Below, in pieces: positions 34,983 through 43,069 of a stretch of 61,733 bases of DNA. The stretch is from positions 1-61,733 of the forward strand of contig CAKPNG010000005.1 in the NCBI GenBank assembly GCA_934168325.1, given 5' to 3'. The translations under genes were made by a program, and so were the position numbers. Source of the DNA: an uncultured Bacilli bacterium (lineage in GTDB: Bacteria > Bacillota_I > Bacilli_A > RFN20 > CAG-826). Within the stretch, counting starts at the first letter, position 1, and every line of letters begins with the position of its first letter. The notes under the pieces were generated by a model that saw only the letters and a program-made list of their open reading frames with translations, was not told where the DNA came from and ran no database searches.

Positions 34983-35639
34983 TTACTCTCCCAAAATTAA
35001 GCTAACTGCTACTTTTTTATCAGTAGCTTTTGCTAAATAACTACCACAAACTAAAAGATTTGCACCGCTATTAAATATAGTTTTTGCGTTATCACTTTTA
35101 ATTCCACCATCAACTTCAATTATATAATTAAGTCCTTTATTTTTTCTAAAAGTGTCTAAATCCCTAATTTTTATATAGGAATTGATAATAAATGATTGTC
35201 CACCAAAGCCAGGTTCAACAGACATAACTAATGCCAAATCAATCATTGGTAAGAATTTTATAATTGCTTCAATAGGTGTATTAGGTTTAATAGAAATTCC
35301 ACATTTACATCCAAAACTATGAATATAATTAATTAATTCAATAACCTCATTATCATTATCTAAAGCTTCATAATGAAAGGTAATTATATCAGCTTTAGCT
35401 TTAGCAAACTGCTCAATATAATCTTTAGGATTCGTGATCATTAAATGTACATCGTTTATTAAATTATGTTTTTTATTAATAGTAGATAAAATATGTGGTC
35501 CAAAGCTAATATTATTAACAAAATGACCATCCATGACATCATAATGTAAATATTTAACACCGCTATTAAAAATATTTTCTAAATCTAATTCTAAGTTAGA
35601 AAAATCACTCGATAATATTGAATAAGATAGTTCTTTCAT
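34983..35639 (-). CDS. rpe: Ribulose-phosphate 3-epimerase
   Basis: Interconverts ribulose-5-phosphate and xylulose-5-phosphate in the pentose phosphate pathway. The 218-residue TIM barrel shows LHYDVMDGHFVNNISFGP (metal-binding His and Asp), DVHLMI, MSVEPGFGGQSFI, EVDGGIKSDN and LLVCGSYL. It follows prkC directly. Bacillus has rsgA between these two genes; it is absent here. Confidence 0.96.
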   Translation of the reverse strand: MKELSYSILSSDFSNLELDLENIFNSGVKYLHYDVMDGHFVNNISFGPHILSTINKKHNLINDVHLMITNPKDYIEQFAKAKADIITFHYEALDNDNEVIELINYIHSFGCKCGISIKPNTPIEAIIKFLPMIDLALVMSVEPGFGGQSFIINSYIKIRDLDTFRKNKGLNYIIEVDGGIKSDNAKTIFNSGANLLVCGSYLAKATDKKVAVSLILGE

Positions 35640-35660
35640 AATGTTATTTTACCACATCTT

Positions 35661-36551
35661 CTAATTGGATGATAATCCAAAAATTCTCGCTAATAGGCTT
35701 CTTCCTTGCTTCATAGCTTTTTTATTCTTATATAAATTTAAAATATCATCTCTCATAAGTTTGACAGTTTTATATCTAACGCGTAAATCTTTATCTACGG
35801 CTTTAAAAAATATCTTTTCAGCTTCTTTTGGTAAAGAAGGAATTATTTTTAAAGGACTAGGCATTACTTCTTTAACATGTTTAATTGCTATATCATTAGG
35901 ATTATCACCATCAAAAGGAACATTTCCAGTAATTAATTCAAAAAATAATATTCCTAATGCATAAATATCACTTTGATAACTTCCACCAGCTTTCCCAGTA
36001 ACAAGTTCTGGAGCTAAATATTGAGCAGTTCCAGCAATTTTTTTATTCTCATTAATATTTAAATTACTATCTAATAATATAGATATACCAAAATCACCAA
36101 TTTTAACGGATCCATCAGGTAAAATATAAACATTAGAACTTTTAATATCTCGATGAATAATCTTTTTAGAATGAATATAAATTAAAGAATCACAAAGTTG
36201 TAACATAATCGAGCAAGCTTCGTTGATCGTATAAGCACCTTTAAAATCAAGTGAATCTCTTAAAGTTTGTCCTTTAACAAATTCATTTACTATAAATAAT
36301 GTATTATCGTATTCACCATAATCATAAATTTTAACAATATTTGGATGATTTAAAGCACTAGAAAATCTAGCTTCATTTTGAAATCTTATGATATTATCTA
36401 CTTTTTTTAAGGCTTCTGGTTTTAAAAATTTAATAGCAACATTTCTTTTTAATATGAAGTCTCTAGCTTCATATACATTACTCATTCCACCTTTTCCAAT
36501 TGTAGCAACTATCTTATATCGTTCACTTACTATATCATTAATTCTTATCAT
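35661..36551 (-). CDS. prkC: Ser/Thr protein kinase, PrkC-like, kinase domain only
   Basis: This Hanks-type kinase phosphorylates Ser/Thr residues and is paired with the phosphatase PrpC. The 296 residues contain the glycine loop GKGGMSNV (19-26), Lys41, catalytic HRDIKSSN (133-140), DFG (153-155) and GTAQYLAPE, so it looks active. PrkC of Bacillus has about 650 residues, with a membrane helix and external PASTA repeats that sense peptidoglycan. Here the chain stops at RSLLARIFGLSSN with no membrane helix, and rpe begins 21 bases later, so the sensor is truly absent. It overlaps prpC by 14 bases. Confidence 0.92.
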   Translation of the reverse strand: MIRINDIVSERYKIVATIGKGGMSNVYEARDFILKRNVAIKFLKPEALKKVDNIIRFQNEARFSSALNHPNIVKIYDYGEYDNTLFIVNEFVKGQTLRDSLDFKGAYTINEACSIMLQLCDSLIYIHSKKIIHRDIKSSNVYILPDGSVKIGDFGISILLDSNLNINENKKIAGTAQYLAPELVTGKAGGSYQSDIYALGILFFELITGNVPFDGDNPNDIAIKHVKEVMPSPLKIIPSLPKEAEKIFFKAVDKDLRVRYKTVKLMRDDILNLYKNKKAMKQGRSLLARIFGLSSN

Positions 36552-37296
36552 CTATACACTCCCAAAGTGCAACAGAGATATTATCACTACCACCATTAAA
36601 ATTAGCGACATTAATTAAACTATTAACTTTAGTTTCAGTAGAATCATCAGTTCTTAAGATATTTTCAATATCTGGGGTATTAACATTGTTATATAAGCCA
36701 TCACTACATAATAAAATACTTTCTTTATTATATTTATATACTTTTATATTTAAACTAATTGAAGGATAAATACCAACAGCATTAATTAAAACATGACGTT
36801 TAGGATGAGTTTTAATTTCATCTTCCTTAATTTGCCCACTATTATATAAATAATTAGCATAAGTTTCATCTTCACTTAATTGCTTAAATTCTTTTTTAGA
36901 TAAAATATAGCATCTACTATCACCGGCATTTGCTATTATTAAATTATTGTTATAAAGAAAAGCTAATATAATAGTTGTTCCCATTCCTTTATAATTAGCA
37001 TCAGAATAGCTTAAATCATATAACTTTTTATTTATAATCTTTAAAGTACGTCTAATAAAATGAATACAATCAAATGTGGAATAAAATTTTTTTCTTTTTT
37101 TAAAAGCTTCAGTTAGTTCATTAATAACTTCTAAACTAGCGAAATCACCTTTATTAGCGCCACCCATTCCATCAGTAACCATCATCAAAAGATCACCATT
37201 ACTATTAATAAGTATTTTGGATTCATCTTCATTTGATATTCTTACTTTTCCTAAATCTTTTTTGTAAGAGAATGTACCATTAAATTTGTGTTTCAT
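36538..37296 (-). CDS. prpC: PP2C-type protein phosphatase
   Basis: This metal-dependent Ser/Thr phosphatase reverses PrkC phosphorylation. The 252 residues show MVTDGMGGANKGDFAS, NAGDSRCYIL, LLCSDGLYNNV and the C-terminal GGSDNISVALWE, all metal-coordinating PP2C blocks. It overlaps rlmN upstream and prkC downstream, as in the conserved Firmicutes cluster. Confidence 0.95.
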   Translation of the reverse strand: MKHKFNGTFSYKKDLGKVRISNEDESKILINSNGDLLMMVTDGMGGANKGDFASLEVINELTEAFKKRKKFYSTFDCIHFIRRTLKIINKKLYDLSYSDANYKGMGTTIILAFLYNNNLIIANAGDSRCYILSKKEFKQLSEDETYANYLYNSGQIKEDEIKTHPKRHVLINAVGIYPSISLNIKVYKYNKESILLCSDGLYNNVNTPDIENILRTDDSTETKVNSLINVANFNGGSDNISVALWECIDDKN

Positions 37297-38317
37297 GTTT
37301 TGCTCTTAATTGTCCACAGGCAGCATCTATATCAGTGCCAAATTCTTTACGAATAGTGACATTAACTCCCCTTTTCATTAAAGTATCCATAAAATCATGG
37401 ACTCTTTTTTCATCACTACGTTTATATTTTAATTCATTAACAGGATTAAAAGGTATTAAATTTACGTAAGCTAACGTTCCTTTTATTAAATTAGCTAATT
37501 CTATTGCGCATTCTTTACTATCATTAACATCTTTTAATAAAATATATTCAAATGTAACTCTTCTTTGAGCTACTTTTTCATAATATTTTACAGCATCCAT
37601 CAATTCATCAAGTGGATATTTCCTATTAATAGGCATAATTTTATTCCTTAATTCATTATTAGGTGCATGTAAAGAAATAGCTAAATTAATTTGTAATCCT
37701 TCATTAGCATAGTCTCTAATTTTTTCAATCAATCCGCATGTTGAAACAGTAATATGTCTAGCACCAATAGCTAATCCATGAGGATGATTTAAAATTCTAA
37801 TAAAATCCATTACATTATCGTAATTATCAAAAGGCTCACCAGTTCCCATAACAACTACGTGCGTAACTCTTTTTTCTTCATCTTTTAATAAATTATTTAA
37901 AACTAAAACTTGACCAATAAGTTCATCAACTGTAAGCGCTCTTTTCTTTTTAAGTAATCCAGAGGCGCAAAAACAGCACCCCATATTGCAACCAACTTCG
38001 CTAGTTACACAAGCAACATTACCATAATTATATCGCATAAGAACAGTTTCAATTTTATTACCATCATTAAGTTCTAATAATAATTTAATAGTGCCATCAC
38101 TTGAAACTTGTTTTGTAAATATTTTAGGAATTTCTAAACAATATTCATTCTTTAAAGTTTCTCTAAAAGACAAAGAGATATCACTCATTTCATCAAAATT
38201 AGTGACACCTTTTTCATAAATCCACTTAAAAAGTTGTGTCGCCCTAAATTTCTTTTGACCGACACTAACCATTTTATCTTCTAATTTATTTAATGAATAA
38301 GAATATAAGTTAAGCAT
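37280..38317 (-). CDS. rlmN: Dual-specificity 23S rRNA/tRNA adenine-C2 methyltransferase
   Basis: This radical SAM enzyme methylates A2503 of 23S rRNA and A37 of some tRNAs. The 345 residues include the CxxxCxxC cluster motif in GCNMGCCFCASGL and VVMGTGEPFDNYDN. A C-terminal cysteine is present in DAACGQLRAKH. It overlaps both neighbours by a few bases (rsmB-like upstream, prpC downstream). Confidence 0.97.
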   Translation of the reverse strand: MLNLYSYSLNKLEDKMVSVGQKKFRATQLFKWIYEKGVTNFDEMSDISLSFRETLKNEYCLEIPKIFTKQVSSDGTIKLLLELNDGNKIETVLMRYNYGNVACVTSEVGCNMGCCFCASGLLKKKRALTVDELIGQVLVLNNLLKDEEKRVTHVVVMGTGEPFDNYDNVMDFIRILNHPHGLAIGARHITVSTCGLIEKIRDYANEGLQINLAISLHAPNNELRNKIMPINRKYPLDELMDAVKYYEKVAQRRVTFEYILLKDVNDSKECAIELANLIKGTLAYVNLIPFNPVNELKYKRSDEKRVHDFMDTLMKRGVNVTIRKEFGTDIDAACGQLRAKHETQI

Positions 38318-39581
38318 TATCTTTCTTTCTTAAAATAGCATAGTAGAAAATAGAATTATTTTGATTTGGTAAATATTGTTTTTCTTTAATTAATTCGAAT
38401 TCTGCATGGTTTTCTAAAAAATTAGCGACTAATTTATTAGTTTCTTTTAATCCTAAAGTATCAACACAATAAACTAAATATCCACCATCAGTAACATATT
38501 TTGCACCATTTTCTAAGCTAAGATTTTCACTAGCAATATATTCATCTAATTTATTAGAATCAAATATAACACTATAGTCAGGGCTATTTCTTAATTTATC
38601 GAATTCGCTACTTTTAGCAAACATAACAAATAAGTCTTGTTTCTTAGAAATTAAAGAATCTAAAGAATCAGGTTGAGCTTCATTAAAATATAAATTCTTT
38701 AAACCATAAGTTTTCTTAATATTTAATAATTCATAATTATCTTTTAAAGCATTGGCAATAATTGTAGCTTGATTTCCTTCTTTATTATATTTTGCAACAA
38801 TTGGCATATAAATGAAGGATCTACCACCTAAATAAATTGTATAATTTGAATGTTTTAAATCTGGTAATTCATTTAATAAATCTAAATATGATAATTGAAT
38901 TGGTAATAATACTTTTTCTTTGATAGCTTGAGTTTTTCTAAAACTACCTTTACCTTTATATACATAAGTTCCATTATCACAGAGTTCAAAATCATTTAAT
39001 AATTGCTTATCATTTTCAGTAATGTCTTTTAAAGAATTAAGCCATAAATTTTGAGTAGGTACTCTTGAAATTAATCTACAAGAAGCTAAACCATTTTCAC
39101 TTCCATAATATTTAATCATCATTTTGACAAACCATTCAGGTAAATTAAATTTCATACTAAAATATGCCATACTACCTTTTCTTATGTTTGTAGATGGGAA
39201 TGCATAAGCTTTTTTATCCTTACAAATTCCATTTAAAACTGTGATTTGATCATTACTAACGTTTATATCTTTCTTAAGTAATTCTTCTTTTAAATAATTT
39301 AAAGCATCTTCTTCGCTACAAGATTTAACAAATGCATTATTTACAAAATATAAACCTGCGATAAGTAATACATCAAAATCATTTTTACCGAAAACAAATT
39401 CAGTAGCTTTTCTTATAAAATAGTAATTTCTTAAAAAAGATCCAACCAAATTTAAACAAATATATTTGTCTTTATCAGTTAGTTTTTCTTTATTGCATCT
39501 TTGATTAACTAATGCAAAATAATCTTTTTTCTCTTTTAATACTACAGTTAATACATCTTTACAAATTCCAAAATAGTTCAT
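38310..39581 (-). CDS. RsmB-like protein with degenerate catalytic motifs
   Basis: Position before rlmN, the 423-residue length, a NusB-like helical N-terminus (about 1-130) and the C-terminal GGYLVYCVDTLGLKETNKL identify an RsmB (16S rRNA m5C967 methyltransferase) homologue. The catalytic parts are lost. Where the family has a DLCAAPGGKT-type SAM loop, this protein reads YTIYLGGRSFIYMP (247-260). Where it has the DAPCS motif with the nucleophile, it reads FAKSSEFDKLRNSPD (321-335). The YSTCT-like motif is YCVDT (371-375). The frame is intact and embedded in an operon, so it is probably expressed but unlikely to methylate RNA. It may act as an RNA-binding or assembly factor. AAAGG precedes the ATG. 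Confidence 0.75.
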   Translation of the reverse strand: MNYFGICKDVLTVVLKEKKDYFALVNQRCNKEKLTDKDKYICLNLVGSFLRNYYFIRKATEFVFGKNDFDVLLIAGLYFVNNAFVKSCSEEDALNYLKEELLKKDINVSNDQITVLNGICKDKKAYAFPSTNIRKGSMAYFSMKFNLPEWFVKMMIKYYGSENGLASCRLISRVPTQNLWLNSLKDITENDKQLLNDFELCDNGTYVYKGKGSFRKTQAIKEKVLLPIQLSYLDLLNELPDLKHSNYTIYLGGRSFIYMPIVAKYNKEGNQATIIANALKDNYELLNIKKTYGLKNLYFNEAQPDSLDSLISKKQDLFVMFAKSSEFDKLRNSPDYSVIFDSNKLDEYIASENLSLENGAKYVTDGGYLVYCVDTLGLKETNKLVANFLENHAEFELIKEKQYLPNQNNSIFYYAILRKKDNA

Positions 39582-39583
39582 TT

Positions 39584-40057
39584 TTATTTACCTTTCCCAT
39601 TAATTTTATCTTCAAAGCCTTCAAAAACATTCCCTAAATAAGGCTCGATAGTACCTTCTTCATCTTCGTCTTGACATTCATCATCATAGTCTTCTTCATA
39701 AACAAGATTTTCTTCAGTCATAAAGCGTGGATGCTCATTATTTATAAATTCATAATAATTATCTTGTGAATAATAATTAAAAATAATTTCCATATTTATG
39801 CATGCGTCTTTTAAAAATTGGTGAAGAATTTTACATGCTTCTTTTTCCATCACCTTAACTTTCATTGGAGCTTCAACTTTAACAAGGATGTTCCAAGTAT
39901 TTTGTTCTACACCATCATGTATATATAAGCATTCTGGACAATAAAAATTAATTTTGTCTTTACTAGTTTCATAGATGTCAGCAAGCTTTGGAGTAACATC
40001 TTTACTAATTCCTCTTACAACATATGGGTCTAAACCTAAAATTGATACAGTTATCAT
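39584..40057 (-). CDS. DUF1904-like (tautomerase-superfamily) protein with acidic tail
   Basis: The first 110 residues (SKDVTPKLADIYETSKDKI, YIHDGVEQNTWNILVKVEA, YYEFINNEHPRFM) resemble the DUF1904 family, a small tautomerase-like fold of unknown role. The remaining 45 residues are very acidic (EEDYDDECQDEDEEGTIEP). The usual tautomerase N-terminal proline is missing, since residue 2 is Ile, so tautomerase activity is doubtful. AGAGG precedes the ATG. It lies between priA and the rsmB-like gene, where Bacillus has def and fmt. The family call is tentative. Confidence 0.6.
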   Translation of the reverse strand: MITVSILGLDPYVVRGISKDVTPKLADIYETSKDKINFYCPECLYIHDGVEQNTWNILVKVEAPMKVKVMEKEACKILHQFLKDACINMEIIFNYYSQDNYYEFINNEHPRFMTEENLVYEEDYDDECQDEDEEGTIEPYLGNVFEGFEDKINGKGK

Positions 40058-40106
40058 CTTTTTACCTCTACTTAATAATCTTAGATTATTAATAAAAATT
40101 TTTCAA

Positions 40107-42293
40107 TTAGTAGTCTATAGGATTTACATTAATTTTTACTAAAATATTATTTTTTGACTTATAAATATCAATAATTTCATCCAAAGTAGTTTCCACCTCA
40201 GATATTTTTTTGCATTTTAAATACAAATTAGTCTTATATTGTTTTCTATACCAAAAAGGCTCGCTTGGATTCAAAATTATTAAATTTTCGTTAGACAATT
40301 CAATATAATTTTTAATATCTTTAGCAACATCATAGGTCAAATTGGCATCAGAAGCTATTATTTCAATTAGTATTACCTTATAAAATGGTGGATTATTTAA
40401 TAATTTCCTACGTTCAATTTCACTTTTATAAAAGGACATGTAATCATTATTTATCGCAAATTTAATTGAATTATCATCTTTAAAACTTGTTTGAATAATT
40501 GCTAATCCTTTTTTATCTGCACGTCCTGCTCGACCAATCGTTTGAGTAATTAAATCAAATGCATTTTCACTTGCTTTATAAGTAGCGATAGAAAGTAAAG
40601 AATCTGCATTAACTATTGCAACCAAAGTTACATCATCAAAGTCATGACCTTTAGAAACTATTTGCGTTCCTATTAAAACTAAAGCTTCTTTTCTATTAAA
40701 TTTTGATAAAATAGTGGAGATTTGCGAGGATTTTGGTGTTCTATCACCATCTAATACTAAATAAGGTACCTTAAATAATTTCTTAAAATCCTCTTCAACT
40801 TTTTCTATTCCAAAATCTAAATACGATAAATATTTTGATCCGCATTCTGGACAAGTAGCTGGTTTTCTTATTTTATATCCGCAATGATTACAACGTAAAG
40901 TTTCATCTTCTTTGTAGTAAATTAAATTCATATCGCAGTGTGGACATTTAAAAGTGTGTCCGCATTCGCGACAATAAAAACTTCTACCATATCCTTTAGT
41001 ATTTATAAAAATTATAGTACGTTCATTTTTCAATAATCTTAATTTAATTTCCTTTATTAATTGGTATGAAAAAACTTGACTAAAACTTGGAAAATTAGTG
41101 AATTTTGTTCTATCAATAGTTATTATTTCTGGTAATTCAGCATGATTATATCTTTCATTTAAAGTAAGTAATTTATAAACTCCATTTCTAGCTTTTGACA
41201 TTGTTTCTATTGACGGAGTTGCGCTACCTAAAATAACTTTACCTTTATGATAAGTTGCTCTAATCATTGCAACATCTCTAGCATCATAACAAAGTGACTC
41301 ATTTTCTTTATAGGTGTCGCTATGTTCCTCATCTATAATAATTACGCCAATATTAGATAATGGAGCAAAAATAGCACTTCTTGTTCCTATAACGATACGA
41401 GCATGATTATCTTTAATTTTTCTATATTCATCATATCTTTGTCCCTCAGTTAAAGATGAGTGTAAAATAGCAATATCCACGCTAAAGTAGGATAAAATTC
41501 TAGAAATCATAAGTGGAGTTAATGCAATTTCGGGTACTAAAATCAATGCATTTTTGCCTTCATTAATTGCTTTTTCTACTGCTTTTATATAGATTTCAGT
41601 CTTTCCACTACCTGTTACACCATGCAAAAGATATACTAGATAATTACTATTTTTATACTCATCAAACACTTTTGCTTGTTCTTCACTTAAAGAAAATTGT
41701 TTTTTATAATCAAAAATTGGTTCAATATCTAAGCGATATTTTTCTTTCTTTTCTAAAGTAATAATCCCTTTATCAATTAAGGAATTTAAAGATTTTGATT
41801 GACTAATATTTGACTTAGGAATAAAGTCAATTTGGCTAAATTTATTTAATATCTTTTTTTCATAATTATTAATATTGATTTTATCTATTTGTTCATTATG
41901 TAATTTATAAAAATATTCATATTGAATATGAGAAACATTACTTATTTTTTTTGGGCGTAAAGACTTAGGTAAAATTGTTTGCAATGTTCCAATTAATGGA
42001 TAAAAATATCTTTTTGATAAAATATTAGCTAATTTAAATAATTCATCATTAATAATAGGAGTCTCATCAATTTGTTTATCAATAAATTTAAGATTTAAAC
42101 CAAGTTGATCAGATACTTTTTGAATATTATCACAATCAATAAATTTAGATTCAACAACAAATCCATATAATTCTTTATTATTAAAATTAATTTGGACTCT
42201 AATTCCTTTTTGAACTTCTTTTAATGAGCAATAATAAAAATAACTATTTAAGGCAAAAACATTATGTTCGACTAATACCTTTAATAAAAACAT
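40107..42293 (-). CDS. priA: Primosomal protein N' (replication restart helicase PriA)
   Basis: PriA recognises stalled forks and reloads the replicative helicase. The 728 residues contain an N-terminal DNA-binding domain, Walker A HGVTGSGKTEIY and a DEEH box in IIIDEEHSD. The zinc-binding insert has eight cysteines (CREC, CPHC, CNHC and CPEC pairs), and the motif TQTIGRAGRADK is also present. It begins one base before gmk ends, without its own ribosome-binding site, implying coupling. The gmk-priA link is conserved in Firmicutes, though rpoZ and coaBC are missing between them here. Confidence 0.97.
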   Translation of the reverse strand: MFLLKVLVEHNVFALNSYFYYCSLKEVQKGIRVQINFNNKELYGFVVESKFIDCDNIQKVSDQLGLNLKFIDKQIDETPIINDELFKLANILSKRYFYPLIGTLQTILPKSLRPKKISNVSHIQYEYFYKLHNEQIDKININNYEKKILNKFSQIDFIPKSNISQSKSLNSLIDKGIITLEKKEKYRLDIEPIFDYKKQFSLSEEQAKVFDEYKNSNYLVYLLHGVTGSGKTEIYIKAVEKAINEGKNALILVPEIALTPLMISRILSYFSVDIAILHSSLTEGQRYDEYRKIKDNHARIVIGTRSAIFAPLSNIGVIIIDEEHSDTYKENESLCYDARDVAMIRATYHKGKVILGSATPSIETMSKARNGVYKLLTLNERYNHAELPEIITIDRTKFTNFPSFSQVFSYQLIKEIKLRLLKNERTIIFINTKGYGRSFYCRECGHTFKCPHCDMNLIYYKEDETLRCNHCGYKIRKPATCPECGSKYLSYLDFGIEKVEEDFKKLFKVPYLVLDGDRTPKSSQISTILSKFNRKEALVLIGTQIVSKGHDFDDVTLVAIVNADSLLSIATYKASENAFDLITQTIGRAGRADKKGLAIIQTSFKDDNSIKFAINNDYMSFYKSEIERRKLLNNPPFYKVILIEIIASDANLTYDVAKDIKNYIELSNENLIILNPSEPFWYRKQYKTNLYLKCKKISEVETTLDEIIDIYKSKNNILVKINVNPIDY

Positions 42294-42866
42294 CTATTTT
42301 GCCATTCGATCCTTAATAATTTCAGCAATTCTTTTAGCAGCTAATTCTGGAACATCATTAACAACATTATAATCATAAAGTGATTTCAATTGTAATTCTT
42401 TACTGCCTTTATCTAATCTTTCTTTTATAACTTCTTCTGTTTCAGTACGTCTATTTCTAATTCTAGCTTCTAACTCATATAAGGATGGAGGTAATAAGAA
42501 AATAGAAACTACATTATTACCCTTCATTTTTTCCATTACTTGTCTAGCGCCATTGGTCTCAATTTCAAGAAGAATATTGTGGCCTGAATCTAGCATTTGT
42601 TCTACATAAGCTTTAGGAGTTCCATAATAATTATTTACAAACTTAGCAAACTCTAATAATTCGTCATGTTCGATTTTTCTTTCGAATCCTTCCTTACTAA
42701 CAAAGAAGTAATCGCGTCCGTCTACTTCGCCATTTCTAGGTTGCCTAGTTGTCATAGATATTGAATAAGATAAGTTTAAAGATTTATCTTTCATTAACTC
42801 TTTAACAACTGTACCTTTACCAACACCACTAGGACCACTAACTATAACTAATAATCCCCTATTCAT
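42294..42866 (-). CDS. gmk: Guanylate kinase
   Basis: Phosphorylates GMP to GDP. The 190 residues start MNRGLLVIVSGPSGVGKGTV (P-loop) and include SYSISMTTRQPRNGEVDGRD with the GMP-binding residues, then FLLPPS and the lid region RRTETEEVIKERL. No Shine-Dalgarno precedes the ATG. TATATT lies eight bases upstream, so the message may be leaderless. It is divergent from pfkA and first in the gmk-priA block. Confidence 0.97.
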   Translation of the reverse strand: MNRGLLVIVSGPSGVGKGTVVKELMKDKSLNLSYSISMTTRQPRNGEVDGRDYFFVSKEGFERKIEHDELLEFAKFVNNYYGTPKAYVEQMLDSGHNILLEIETNGARQVMEKMKGNNVVSIFLLPPSLYELEARIRNRRTETEEVIKERLDKGSKELQLKSLYDYNVVNDVPELAAKRIAEIIKDRMAK

Positions 42867-42874
42867 AATAAAAT

Positions 42875-42880
42875 AATATA
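42875..42880 (-). promoter_or_regulatory. Possible -10 element of gmk, leaderless pattern
   Basis: TATATT on the minus strand, eight bases before the gmk ATG, without any ribosome-binding site between. Confidence 0.3.
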
Positions 42881-42919
42881 TACAAAAAAGAACTGAGTTT
42901 CAATTACTTTTTAGATTTA

Positions 42920-42952
42920 TTGCATATAATGTGTGTTAATTGCATATAATGT
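42920..42952. repeat. Tandem direct repeat containing TATAAT between gmk and pfkA
   Basis: TTGCATATAATGT occurs at 42920-42932 and again at 42940-42952, exactly 20 bases apart (about two helical turns). Each copy contains a perfect -10 hexamer. It may be a duplicated promoter or a regulator binding site. Confidence 0.5.
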
Positions 42953-42957
42953 TATGC

Positions 42958-42983
42958 TTAAAATAGGTATTTATCTATTTTAA
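42958..42983. repeat. Inverted repeat upstream of pfkA
   Basis: TTAAAATAG (42958-42966) and CTATTTTAA (42975-42983) form a perfect 9-bp stem with an 8-base loop. It lies immediately after the tandem direct repeat and about 55 bases before the pfkA -10. Confidence 0.45.
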
Positions 42984-43038
42984 AAATTAAATTTTAACTT
43001 TATAATCAAAATATTAGTAAACTTATATAACTTTGTTA

Positions 43039-43058
43039 TATAATAAAAAACGTTAACG
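43039..43058 (+). promoter_or_regulatory. pfkA -10 element and CGTTAACG palindrome at the transcription start
   Basis: TATAAT (43039-43044) is followed by CGTTAACG (43051-43058), which would lie at the start of the transcript and touches the GGAGG ribosome-binding site. The 8-bp palindrome is of the kind bound by LacI-family proteins. The -35 is weak. Confidence 0.4.
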
Positions 43059-43069
43059 GAGGAATTTAT

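Noticed and set aside
41567..41761. Plus-strand frame within priA
   Set aside because: It lies wholly inside the well-conserved priA coding sequence and has repetitive Leu-rich composition.
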